A stretch of 42,167 nucleotides of DNA from Dehalococcoidales bacterium (GTDB lineage Bacteria > Chloroflexota > Dehalococcoidia > Dehalococcoidales > GCA-2688105), in the NCBI GenBank assembly GCA_002688105.1, contig NZBQ01000009.1, positions 21,389 to 63,555 of the forward strand, in the 5' to 3' direction. Each line of letters begins with the position of its first letter. Positions within the stretch are counted from its first letter, which is position 1. Both the position numbers and the translations under genes were made by a program. Below are positions 7,544 to 15,104 of the stretch, one piece after another. The notes beneath the pieces are model-generated. The model worked only from the letters and a program-made list of their open reading frames with translations, was not told the DNA's origin and ran no database searches.

Positions 7544-8382
7544 CTCTAAAACAGGCTATTCATCACGCCCGAGGTAGTCTGGCCGCTAAGAACATAGAAG
7601 ACGCCCTACTGGAGAGTGAGCTGCTGCTAAGACACGCACTGAAGATAAGCCAGACTCAATTATATATAGACTTCGACCGGGAATTAAGTCCCAAACAAGA
7701 GAAAACCTTCTGGAATCTGGTTAAACGCCGCCTTAAGGGTGAGCCCACCGCCTATATAATCGGGCATCGCGAGTTCTATGGGTATGATTTCCAGGTGAAC
7801 CATGATGTCCTCATCCCCCGACCGGAAAGCGAGTTGCTGGTAGAAAAGGCTATCCAGATAGCGCAAAATCGCTCAGGAGTTACTATCGCCGAAATTGGTA
7901 CTGGCTGCGGGGCTATCGCCATCAGCCTGGCACTAAACCTGCCAAAAGCTAAAATCTATGCTACCGATATATCAGCCCCGGCCCTCAAAGTAGCCCAAGC
8001 CAACTGCCAAAAACACGGAGTGACCGAGAGAGTTTGCCTCTTACCAGGGGATATGCTCGACCCCTTGCCTGAGCCGGTTGACCTGATAGTAGCCAATCTC
8101 CCTTATGTTGGGGAATCAGAATTGCCTATCCAGACTAGTTCTGAACCGCGGCTGGCATTAGATGGAGGCCCGGATGGGCTGGAAAAGATACGCCAGCTAG
8201 CCAGTCAACTAAATAGCAAACTTAACCCTGAGAGCTACCTGCTCCTGGAGATGGGACAGGGACAGGAAAAGGCGGTAACCACCACTTTATCCAGCCTCTT
8301 CCCCTCAGCTAAGATAGAGGTAACGCCAGACCTGGCTGGCATAGACCGCGTAGTAAGTCTCCACCTGACCCGACTGTCCTGA
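7540..8382 (+). CDS. prmC: Release factor glutamine methyltransferase PrmC (HemK)
   Basis: 280 residues. It methylates the glutamine of the GGQ motif of release factors using S-adenosylmethionine. The N-terminal helical domain (about 1-75) recognises the factor. The SAM-binding motif I is EIGTGCGAIAISLAL, and the substrate-amide motif, usually NPPY, is NLPY at 186-189, a known variant. RPESELLVEKA is the conserved pre-motif. The ATG overlaps the prfA stop by four bases. It is the last gene of this plus-strand unit and converges on the EF-G paralogue with a seven-base gap; no terminator hairpin is visible between them. Confidence 0.96.
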   Translation: MTLKQAIHHARGSLAAKNIEDALLESELLLRHALKISQTQLYIDFDRELSPKQEKTFWNLVKRRLKGEPTAYIIGHREFYGYDFQVNHDVLIPRPESELLVEKAIQIAQNRSGVTIAEIGTGCGAIAISLALNLPKAKIYATDISAPALKVAQANCQKHGVTERVCLLPGDMLDPLPEPVDLIVANLPYVGESELPIQTSSEPRLALDGGPDGLEKIRQLASQLNSKLNPESYLLLEMGQGQEKAVTTTLSSLFPSAKIEVTPDLAGIDRVVSLHLTRLS

Positions 8383-8389
8383 TGCCAAG

Positions 8390-10438
8390 CTAATCCTTCT
8401 CAGCTTGCCTTTCGGCAATAACCTTCTGAGCAACGTTAGCTGGCACTTCCTCATAGTGGCTGAAGTCTACAGTATAGCTACCTCTGCCTTGAGTTATTGA
8501 CCTGAGGTCGATAGCGTAGCGCAAAATCTCAGCCAGCGGCACTTGAGCCTCGATAACATTGGCTCCATGTTCAAGATTCATACCCAGCACCTTGGCCCGT
8601 TTGGTATTAAGACCGCCAATAATATCACCGGTAAATTCCTCAGGAACCCTCACCTCAGTATTCATTATCGGTTCAAGGAGAATTGGCTGCCCTTGAGCTA
8701 ATCCCTTCTTCAGCGCCTGGGCTCCAGCAATTTTGAAGCATATTTCCGAGGAATCAACCGGGTGAAAGCTACCATCATACAGAGTTGTTTTTATGTCAAC
8801 TACCGGGTAACGAGCCAAAATCCCCTCGTGAACTGCCTCATTAACCCCTTTCTCTACCGCCGGGATATAATTCTTGGGCACAGAACCGCCAACTACCCTT
8901 GCCGCAAACTCATCGCCACTGCCGCGGGGTAAAGGCTCAATCTCCAACAACACATGCCCATACTGTCCGTGCCCTCCAGATTGCTTCTTGTGCTTATACT
9001 CAGCCTTGGCCGGCACGGTAATCGTCTCTTTATAGGGAACTCTTGGGGTGGACAGCTCGACGTTGACACCGAATTTACGCATCATTCTCTCCACCGCCAC
9101 TTCAAGGTGAGTCTCACCAAGCCCGGATAGAATTGTCTCATTGGTATCCGTCTCCCGACGCACCTGAAGCGTGGGGTCCTCCTCAGCTAGTCGAGACAAT
9201 GCCCCTCCCAGCTTATCTACATCAGCTTTAGTCTTAGGATGTACCGCAGCACTAAAAATCGGCTCAGGGAATATAATGGGAGCAATTTTTACCGGCTTAT
9301 CCTTGCTACACAAGGTATCCCTGGTATTGGTCAAGCTCAATTTGGCTACCGCTCCTATATCCCCAGCCCCAACCTTAGGCACCGGCTCCTGGTTCTTACC
9401 TCTCAGCATAAACAACTGCCCGATGCGTTCCATCCCATTCTGCAGCGCGTTCCACGCCTGAGAATTGCTCTCAATAGCGCCAGTGTAAACCCGAAAGTAG
9501 GTAAGTTTACCCACATATGGGTCAGCACTGGTCTTAAACACCAGAGCCGCCAGGGGAGCCTCCTGGCTTGGTTCGATTGTTTTATCGTCAGCCAGAAATA
9601 CCTCTCGCTCCTTGGGGGATGGCAAATAACTATGTACGGCGTCCAGCAGCGAGCTAACCCCTATATTCCTGGTAGCTGAACCAACCAAAACCGGCACAAT
9701 CTTGCCAGCAATCACACCCTGCCGTAAGCCGCTAATTATCTCCTCCGGACTGAGTTCTTCACCAGATAGATACTTCTCCAATAACCTATCGTCAATTTCA
9801 GCCACCGCCTCTACTAATTTCTCACGAAAAGAATCAACTTGAGCCGACAATGATGAGGGTATTTCCGACTCCTTGGCGGGAGAACCGGTATAGCCTTTCT
9901 TGGTCAGCAGGTCAACAACCCCCTGGAAATCATCCTGAGCGCCAATTGGTAACTGCACCGGTACACATTTACGACCGAGCTTCGATTGAAGCTCTTCCAT
10001 GATACGGTAGAAATCAGCATTCTCACGGTCCATCTTATTAACCAAGATAAGTCGAGGCAGATTAGCTTCCTCACTATATCCCCACACCTGCTCACTGCCC
10101 ACCTCAACGCCGGAGGCGGCACAGATTACAATTACCGCCCCTTCGCTGACCCGTATGGCTGCCCTGACCTCACTAACGAAGTCAGCATAACCGGGAGTAT
10201 CAAGCAGGTTAATCTTAGTCTCCTTCCACTCAGTGGGAAGCAGGGCTAAGTTAAGGCTAATCTTACGCTTTACCTCATCAGGGTCGTAATCCGAGGTAGT
10301 AGTACCATCGTCAACCTTGCCGAAACGGGTAACAACTTCAGCAGTAAACAAAATTGCTTCTGACAGCGATGTCTTACCGGCACCACAATGAGACAGTAAA
10401 ACAACGTTACGAATATTCTCCAACCCATACTGCTTCAT
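8390..10438 (-). CDS. Elongation factor G paralogue (EF-G2-type translational GTPase)
   Basis: 682-residue five-domain EF-G-family GTPase. The P-loop is SHCGAGKTS (16-24) where canonical EF-G has a His-Asp-Ala-Gly-Lys loop. The G3 motif is DTPGYADF (80-87), with Tyr in place of the catalytic His of DTPGH, and G4 is NKMD (134-137). Domain IV and V segments such as GGHGQYGHV, EPIMNTEVRVPEEFTGDIIG and QGRGSYTVDFSHYEEVP are intact. This matches the EF-G2/FusA2 paralogue group, not the main fusA. ATG 10438 is preferred over TTG 10441 because AGGTGAT lies five bases before it. It is monocistronic with its own promoter (10473-10502). Whether it translocates, recycles ribosomes or acts under stress cannot be told. 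Confidence 0.88.
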   Translation of the reverse strand: MKQYGLENIRNVVLLSHCGAGKTSLSEAILFTAEVVTRFGKVDDGTTTSDYDPDEVKRKISLNLALLPTEWKETKINLLDTPGYADFVSEVRAAIRVSEGAVIVICAASGVEVGSEQVWGYSEEANLPRLILVNKMDRENADFYRIMEELQSKLGRKCVPVQLPIGAQDDFQGVVDLLTKKGYTGSPAKESEIPSSLSAQVDSFREKLVEAVAEIDDRLLEKYLSGEELSPEEIISGLRQGVIAGKIVPVLVGSATRNIGVSSLLDAVHSYLPSPKEREVFLADDKTIEPSQEAPLAALVFKTSADPYVGKLTYFRVYTGAIESNSQAWNALQNGMERIGQLFMLRGKNQEPVPKVGAGDIGAVAKLSLTNTRDTLCSKDKPVKIAPIIFPEPIFSAAVHPKTKADVDKLGGALSRLAEEDPTLQVRRETDTNETILSGLGETHLEVAVERMMRKFGVNVELSTPRVPYKETITVPAKAEYKHKKQSGGHGQYGHVLLEIEPLPRGSGDEFAARVVGGSVPKNYIPAVEKGVNEAVHEGILARYPVVDIKTTLYDGSFHPVDSSEICFKIAGAQALKKGLAQGQPILLEPIMNTEVRVPEEFTGDIIGGLNTKRAKVLGMNLEHGANVIEAQVPLAEILRYAIDLRSITQGRGSYTVDFSHYEEVPANVAQKVIAERQAEKD

Positions 10439-10472
10439 CAAATCACCTGCTCTCTCTAGCTCACTTCAGCAT

Positions 10473-10502
10473 ATTATACTCAATAGCTTGCAGCTACGGC
10501 AA
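10473..10502 (-). promoter_or_regulatory. Promoter of the EF-G paralogue
   Basis: Read on the minus strand, TTGCCG (10502-10497), an 18-base spacer and a perfect TATAAT (10478-10473) lie about 35 bases before the ATG. Confidence 0.55.
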
Positions 10503-10519
10503 GTAACGGTGATTATGTA

Positions 10520-10580
10520 TCTACCTCGCCCCCTTTATCCCCCTCTCCTTCAAAGGAGAGGGGGAAGAGATTTTAGAAGG
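10520..10580. repeat. Dispersed palindromic repeat, copy 1, within the 10439-10756 intergenic stretch
   Basis: TCCCCCTCTCCTT (10538-10550) and AAGGAGAGGGGGA (10553-10565) form a perfect 13-bp inverted repeat with a two-base centre, preceded by TCTACCTCGCCCCCTT. A second copy in opposite orientation lies at 12396-12438. The rest of the 318-base gap (10566-10756) holds no convincing gene; it contains GGGGCTTTGCCCC (10578-10590), a short hairpin. Confidence 0.75.
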
Positions 10581-10756
10581 GGCTTTGCCCCTTAAACCCC
10601 TTCCGACTACCCACTCCTGTGAAGATACAGCCGGTTCTAACACAGGCAACTCTAACTTAGAAACTGGTACAACTAGTGGAGTAGGACAGGTCACCGGTAC
10701 ATAGCCGGAGAAAGACATGTGATGCCATCTTAGTATACGGAAATTTAGCTGTTTTG

Positions 10757-11314
10757 ATGGAATTTAAAACTAAACCACTTAAGCTAAAACGAACGATTAT
10801 TGATTGCGATTTTGATTCATTAATCGAAGACATAAATATGGCGTTCATTGAAAGTAATGAAAAAGATAAAGCTGCAAAACAGATAGACGAAACGATTAAA
10901 TCTTTAAGAAATGGTAGCCTTCATTTGAGTGGAATAGATACTCGTAATATTGCAAATTACTACCCGATAATAGTTACGTTTCAAAACTGGCCACTTGGCC
11001 CATTTGTATATGATTTAATTAGGAGAATGGTGAATACGTCAGGATTACTTAGACAATCATATTGCGCGCCAGTCGAAATTTGGAGTTGCGAAGAGCTTGA
11101 ATATATTGAGGCCATACTTACTAACGACAAAATATCCCCTTTAGATATCCCCTCAATTATTAGAGATAAGCTGAATAGCGGATATGGAAACATGAATATA
11201 TACTCCTTCTTATGGGACAAGCGCCATGATATGTTAAAGAATAATAAATATGTTACTGGTAAAATGGATGAGATGTTCGAGGTAATTAAGAACCAATCGG
11301 GACTAACTGAGTGA
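10757..11314 (+). CDS. AT-rich orphan protein of unknown function
   Basis: 185 residues, unrecognised. The reading frame is open only back to TAG 10682. ATG 10757 (or TTG 10754) has no clear Shine-Dalgarno, so the start is uncertain. The protein has no signal peptide or membrane helix. It starts with a basic segment (KTKPLKLKRTI), then a charged helical region, then PIIVTFQNWPLGPFVYDLI and WSCEELEYIEAIL. Base composition is clearly more AT-rich than in all neighbours and codon use differs (many AAT, ATA, TTA), which suggests recent transfer. It may be the tail of a longer protein whose front was lost next to the palindromic repeat. Confidence 0.55.
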   Translation: MEFKTKPLKLKRTIIDCDFDSLIEDINMAFIESNEKDKAAKQIDETIKSLRNGSLHLSGIDTRNIANYYPIIVTFQNWPLGPFVYDLIRRMVNTSGLLRQSYCAPVEIWSCEELEYIEAILTNDKISPLDIPSIIRDKLNSGYGNMNIYSFLWDKRHDMLKNNKYVTGKMDEMFEVIKNQSGLTE

Positions 11315-11482
11315 CTTCCCCATCTAGGTTACCAGATAGGTTTGGCCTGTCCCCGTGTAAATCAACGAGCGATGCGTTAGATACTGGGAGCGAACAGAAA
11401 ATTAACTTTTGTAGTGGCTACTCTCCGATAGAAACGTGCACAAAATTTCACACCCTTTCTAATCAAACATTCTGACGGAATG

Positions 11483-12322
11483 TCACCTCCGATAGCGAGC
11501 GCGTCTTCTCCTCCGGAATAGGGACAGCAACCATAACAAACCAATTATGCCAAAGAAAGGAAAGGGTCGGGCGGCAGTGCCTCCGTCGGCCTGGGTAACG
11601 GCAGCGGCTGGTGCCGCAGGCGGTTCTAATGGAGCTATGGCTTCTTCACCGACTTCATAGACAGCCAGCTCAACATTGATATACTCCTTGGGTACCCAGC
11701 CCAGAGGATTATTCCTGCCCGTAGCCTCAGCCCATACCCAACCCGTCTCACCCTCCAGCTCAAAAACTGACGAGGCTTTTTTATAATCAGGCAGGTAGAC
11801 CAAGACGGCGGTATGACCTGGACCAACCACTATCGCTGAGCGGTAGCCAGCCCCCTTATACATAACCGCCAGCAACACCACAGAGTCCTCACAATCACCA
11901 TAACCAACACCATTCTGGCCAATAACGGTCGCCAACTCGTCGGCATTCTGAGCATACTCATCATATTCAAACTGCTCGATGTCAGAGGTATAGTTTACCC
12001 TATCCCGCACGAAGTGAAATATCTTCTCTGCCCTCAGCAGCGGATCTGGATATTGGGCAACTAACTGTTCGCCCAGACGGTAAGCCACATCAGAGCTTTC
12101 CCCCAGACTCTCAAAGACTATAACCGGACGGAAAGCTGTCTTACTTATCTGATAAAAGCCGTCTTCACCAAAGGCTCTGGTTCTACTTATATTCCAGTCA
12201 TCATATACATCACCATTCGCTTCATAGAAACCAGACGACGGAGTCGCCAACACGTAACCAGCCGCTCCTAAACCAGCCACCAATGCCACTATCAAGCCCA
12301 GTAATACCTTAATCCCTTTCAT
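11483..12322 (-). CDS. Transglutaminase-like cysteine peptidase-fold surface protein with C-terminal anchor
   Basis: 279 residues, exported. An N-terminal hydrophobic signal (residues 5-26, ending near ATP) is followed by a transglutaminase-like domain with Cys144 in GYGDCEDSVVLLA, His170 in GPGHTAVLVYL, and an acidic third position at Glu199 in WVWAEATG. A Pro/Ala-rich linker (230-246) leads to a hydrophobic segment (255-269) and a tail with nine arginines in its last 11 residues. This Pro-linker, helix and Arg-cluster tail resembles C-terminal sorting or anchoring signals of the CTERM type. Expected to act at the outer face on peptide bonds or to serve as a structural domain. ATG 12322 is followed directly by the signal sequence. 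Confidence 0.8.
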   Translation of the reverse strand: MKGIKVLLGLIVALVAGLGAAGYVLATPSSGFYEANGDVYDDWNISRTRAFGEDGFYQISKTAFRPVIVFESLGESSDVAYRLGEQLVAQYPDPLLRAEKIFHFVRDRVNYTSDIEQFEYDEYAQNADELATVIGQNGVGYGDCEDSVVLLAVMYKGAGYRSAIVVGPGHTAVLVYLPDYKKASSVFELEGETGWVWAEATGRNNPLGWVPKEYINVELAVYEVGEEAIAPLEPPAAPAAAVTQADGGTAARPFPFFGIIGLLWLLSLFRRRRRARYRR

Positions 12323-12395
12323 AACAATAACTCCTGGGAGGTCATTTACCCAAGGCTATCCCTCCTTCATAACAAACGTTTAAGAGAGGCGCTAG

Positions 12396-12438
12396 CCCCT
12401 CTCCTTTTAAGGAGAGGGGGATTAAGGGGGTGAGGTAG
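12396..12438. repeat. Dispersed palindromic repeat, copy 2 (inverted relative to copy 1)
   Basis: CCCCTCTCCTT (12396-12406) and AAGGAGAGGGG (12409-12419) form an 11-bp inverted repeat, followed by GGATTAAGGGGGTGAGGTAGA. The reverse complement of this flank matches the TCTACCTC-CCCCCTT flank of the copy at 10520, so the two copies are the same element in opposite orientation. Confidence 0.75.
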
Positions 12439-12449
12439 ATGAAAATCTA

Positions 12450-12935
12450 TCAAAGTGATGTGGTTAACGCCGCATGAAGTATCAAGCCAAAGAAAATGAG
12501 ATAACCAAAGATATAGATACCCACCGCCACCCCATCCTTATTGATGTTCTTAAATGGTATTTTGGGTGTTAGCTTGTCAACAATATGAAATATAGCTACT
12601 CCGATAAGCAGGCTTATCACAAAGCTTACCGCCAATATCCCTAACTGCCTGAAATCAAAGAAGTAGCTAAGTAATGAGCCACCAAACACGGTCGGTGTAG
12701 TAGCCGCCCCGTGGACGACAAGACCCACCAGGATGAAAAAACCAGCAATGAATAGTCCTGTAGCCACCGGGCTTTCTCCTATACGTTGACGCTTATCAAT
12801 ATAAGGCATAAGAGCATCCAGGGCTCTAATTCCAAGCCACGCCAGAAAGACACAAATAATAACCAGCCATATCACTTTGGCCAGCCATACTAGAACAATT
12901 ACCCAAAAGGGGGATGCCAGACCCAGTTCCTGCAT
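12450..12935 (-). CDS. DUF350-like integral membrane protein
   Basis: 161 residues with four predicted membrane helices (about 11-37, 55-78, 92-117 and 135-157). Two halves show a similar pattern (ATGLFIAGFFILVGLVVHGA and AVGIYIFGYLIFFGLILHAA), both ending in hydrophobic-G-L-x-x-HGA/HAA, which is the internal-repeat layout of the DUF350/UPF0719 family. Function unknown. The ATG follows GGAGGA on the minus strand. It lies downstream of the SpoIIM-like gene in the same direction with a 20-base gap and is probably co-transcribed. Family assignment is from pattern memory. Confidence 0.65.
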   Translation of the reverse strand: MQELGLASPFWVIVLVWLAKVIWLVIICVFLAWLGIRALDALMPYIDKRQRIGESPVATGLFIAGFFILVGLVVHGAATTPTVFGGSLLSYFFDFRQLGILAVSFVISLLIGVAIFHIVDKLTPKIPFKNINKDGVAVGIYIFGYLIFFGLILHAALTTSL

Positions 12936-12955
12936 ATCATGTCCTCCTTATTATC

Positions 12956-13507
12956 CTAGTCTAACAAAAGTGGGGTGACAAATGTTTCAATGATAGCCGC
13001 TGGCACCAGTAAAGCGAAGGCTATGGCGAGATACTTCGAATTCTGTTTCAGGCTGGGCAATAATTGGCTCTTCTCCCTCTTTTTAAACATAATCAATATT
13101 ACCATGAAACCGAAGCTAAGAGCCGCTGCCTCACCCAGGATGAAAGCCGGAAGCTCAATAATGCCATGAGGTAGTAAACCAGCTAATACGAAACCAAGTG
13201 ATTCCTCCTGAATTATCATAGTTGACACCATAGTAAGAACCCAGCCATTGAGTATTAACGCCGCAATAGGCGCCAGACAAAAAATCGGGCTGAGGGCAAA
13301 ACTAAACAGCAAGGCTGAAGCATTCTTGAAAAAGATGACTACAGCAGTAAGAGCTGGAGGCAATGAAAATAAGAAGTCGCCAAGCTCGCCAAGGGCAACG
13401 ATGTCTTCGGAAAGAAAGCTGACGCTACCGGCTGGGACAACCAAACCCAGCGCCAGCCCAACGCCGAATAAGCCAATGGCAACTAAAATCCACCGCTTAT
13501 AGCTCAT
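12956..13507 (-). CDS. SpoIIM/DUF95-family membrane protein
   Basis: 183 residues with about five or six membrane helices. The hallmark LLPHGIIELPAFILGEAAAL at about 114-133 is the conserved core of the stage II sporulation protein M / DUF95 family, present in many non-sporulating bacteria. A cytoplasmic basic loop (FKKREKSQ) precedes the final helix. The role in non-sporulating bacteria is unknown; it is often beside other membrane proteins, as here (the DUF350-like gene starts 20 bases further). ATG 13507 has only a weak ribosome site, and the nitroreductase gene ends 12 bases upstream, so coupling is likely. Confidence 0.8.
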   Translation of the reverse strand: MSYKRWILVAIGLFGVGLALGLVVPAGSVSFLSEDIVALGELGDFLFSLPPALTAVVIFFKNASALLFSFALSPIFCLAPIAALILNGWVLTMVSTMIIQEESLGFVLAGLLPHGIIELPAFILGEAAALSFGFMVILIMFKKREKSQLLPSLKQNSKYLAIAFALLVPAAIIETFVTPLLLD

Positions 13508-13519
13508 ATAAATAGCATC

Positions 13520-14095
13520 TTACCCGGAGCCATATATATCATTAAAAACAATTTCAGAAAGTTCTTTTCTGGGCCTAACTTCGGGGTCTTCTACCGGGTA
13601 ACCTAAAGGAGTCATCGCCACCACACTGAAACCTGCTGGCACCTCCAGGATTTCCGCCACTTTTTTAGCATCTATCCCACCAACATACCTTGTGCCCAGC
13701 CCCAACGAACAGGCAGCCAGTACCAAGTTCTGCATAGCCAGGGCTACATCAAACATATACCAGTAATCGCCCTTATCCGTGTCTGGCTCCGGAGCACCCC
13801 TTGAACGACCAGATTGCCCCACCTCAGCACAAGCCACAATCACTACCGGCACCGTCTTTATCGCCTCAATGGCTGGATTAGGAATGTCTCTAATCAAATC
13901 ACCAACTAAGGTATCGGCAAGCCAGCTTTTTATTTTCTTGTCCCGCACCACGACAAACCGCCAGCATTGCGTATTAGCCCAGGATGGTGCCCAACGGGCA
14001 GCCCCCAAAACAACCTCAATAGTTTTATCATCTACCGGGGTAGTTTTATACTTGAGAATACCCCTCCTGGTTCTAATTGCTTCCAGAACTTCCAT
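13520..14095 (-). CDS. Nitroreductase family flavoprotein
   Basis: 191-residue FMN-dependent oxidoreductase. It opens with EAIRTRRGILKYK, the FMN-phosphate-binding RxRR region, followed by GAARWAPSWANTQCWRFVVV, and has the C-terminal Gly-rich segment GYPVEDPEVRPRKEL. It likely reduces nitro, quinone or enone groups with NAD(P)H. ATG 14095 has AAGGAGG a few bases upstream on the minus strand. It sits 11 bases after pcm in the same direction. Substrate cannot be inferred. An N-W-x-x-S-W-A-N-T-Q arrangement (NTQ where many members have NSQ or NAQ) is typical of the family. Confidence 0.88.
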   Translation of the reverse strand: MEVLEAIRTRRGILKYKTTPVDDKTIEVVLGAARWAPSWANTQCWRFVVVRDKKIKSWLADTLVGDLIRDIPNPAIEAIKTVPVVIVACAEVGQSGRSRGAPEPDTDKGDYWYMFDVALAMQNLVLAACSLGLGTRYVGGIDAKKVAEILEVPAGFSVVAMTPLGYPVEDPEVRPRKELSEIVFNDIYGSG

Positions 14096-14106
14096 AGTTT
14101 CCCTCC

Positions 14107-14745
14107 TTATTCTTGTTCCCAGGCATCTTTACCGATAAGGGAGACAAATCGACAGCCGCCTAAGTTACGAATTGTATTCTTAGTCCTATGCCTGGTAATT
14201 TTATATAACTCTTGAACATAGCGCGAGCCCACCGGAATTACCATTCGCCCGCCAATGGCTAGCTGAGCCACAAGGTCAGTCGGCACCTTGGGAGCAGCCG
14301 CCGTAACTATTATGGCATCATAAGGCGCCCCCACCCACCAACCTAAAGTCTCCTCAGCCAGGTGCACCTCAATGTTGGTATAGTCTAGGCTATCCAATAC
14401 TTTCCTAGCCGTCTCAGCCAGAATAGGTAGGCGCTCTGTAGTAATCACTAATCGAGCTAATTCAGCGAGAATAGCTGTCTGATAGCCACTGCCCGTCCCT
14501 ACCTCCAGCACCTTTTCACTGCCAGTAAGCTCTAAGGCCTCGGTCATAAGAGCAATAATAAAAGGTTGTGAAATTGTCTGTCCCAAGCCAATAGGCAACG
14601 GTCCATCTTCATAAGCTAAGTATTGCTCTTCTGGCGGTATAAAACGCTCCCGTGGAACACGAGACATAGCCGCTAATACCCGCTTATCCTTAATCTCAGT
14701 GTGAAGGTGCTCAATTAACTTAGCTCTTTCAGCTTCAAAATCCAT
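14107..14745 (-). CDS. pcm: Protein-L-isoaspartate O-methyltransferase
   Basis: 212 residues. It repairs isoaspartyl residues in aged proteins using S-adenosylmethionine. The family signature RVPRERFIPP (29-38) is followed by the substrate loop GQTISQPFIIALMTEAL and SAM motif I EVGTGSGYQTAILAEL. The later motif YDAIIVTAAAPKVP and the motif GGRMVIPVG are intact. The usual GDG acidic loop reads HLAEETLGWW, a mild divergence. ATG 14745 follows GGTGAGG-like sequence. Co-directional with the nitroreductase downstream and a small membrane protein upstream. Confidence 0.93.
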   Translation of the reverse strand: MDFEAERAKLIEHLHTEIKDKRVLAAMSRVPRERFIPPEEQYLAYEDGPLPIGLGQTISQPFIIALMTEALELTGSEKVLEVGTGSGYQTAILAELARLVITTERLPILAETARKVLDSLDYTNIEVHLAEETLGWWVGAPYDAIIVTAAAPKVPTDLVAQLAIGGRMVIPVGSRYVQELYKITRHRTKNTIRNLGGCRFVSLIGKDAWEQE

Positions 14746-14769
14746 ACTGAGCCCTCACCATAAGGTGAG

Positions 14770-15069
14770 TCAGGACAAAACTAACGATAGCACTATTAGA
14801 ATAACCAGCGCTATCCCGGCCAGAATACCGATTCTCCGCAGTTCAGTAGCTATAAAGGGATAGTGCACTGCAGTCGGTGCCGGCATCGAGGTAGGCACGC
14901 TTGCTGAAGGAGCAGCCACCTGAGACGGGGTAACCGGCTCATAGGTTTGAGTAGCTGCTGGCCGCTGAGCCTCCATAGTTGAGGCACCAAACTTGCCTCT
15001 CTTTTTTCTACTTTGAGACGAGTGCTTGCCCCGACTTCGCCGGGATGTACCAGACATATAGAACTTCAC
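14770..15069 (-). CDS. Small basic tail-anchored protein of unknown function
   Basis: Up to 99 residues: a strongly basic head (SRRSRGKHSSQSRKKRGKFG), a Pro/Ala/Thr/Ser linker, and one C-terminal membrane helix (about 77-98, GILAGIALVILIVLSLVLS) with no tail after it. This is a tail-anchored layout with the basic head in the cytoplasm. GTG 15069 sits three bases after GGAGG; ATG 15057 lies 15 bases after it, so the start is uncertain by four residues. Located between xerD and pcm in the same direction. The basic head could bind nucleic acid or membrane lipid; this is inference. Confidence 0.6.
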   Translation of the reverse strand: MKFYMSGTSRRSRGKHSSQSRKKRGKFGASTMEAQRPAATQTYEPVTPSQVAAPSASVPTSMPAPTAVHYPFIATELRRIGILAGIALVILIVLSLVLS

Positions 15070-15104
15070 CCCCCTCCCGGAGTTTTTTTAGAACTTCACC
15101 CAGG

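Noticed and set aside
10521-10718. Minus-strand 65-codon frame over the palindromic repeat
   Set aside because: It runs through the repeat element, has no ribosome site and its residues follow the repeat's composition.
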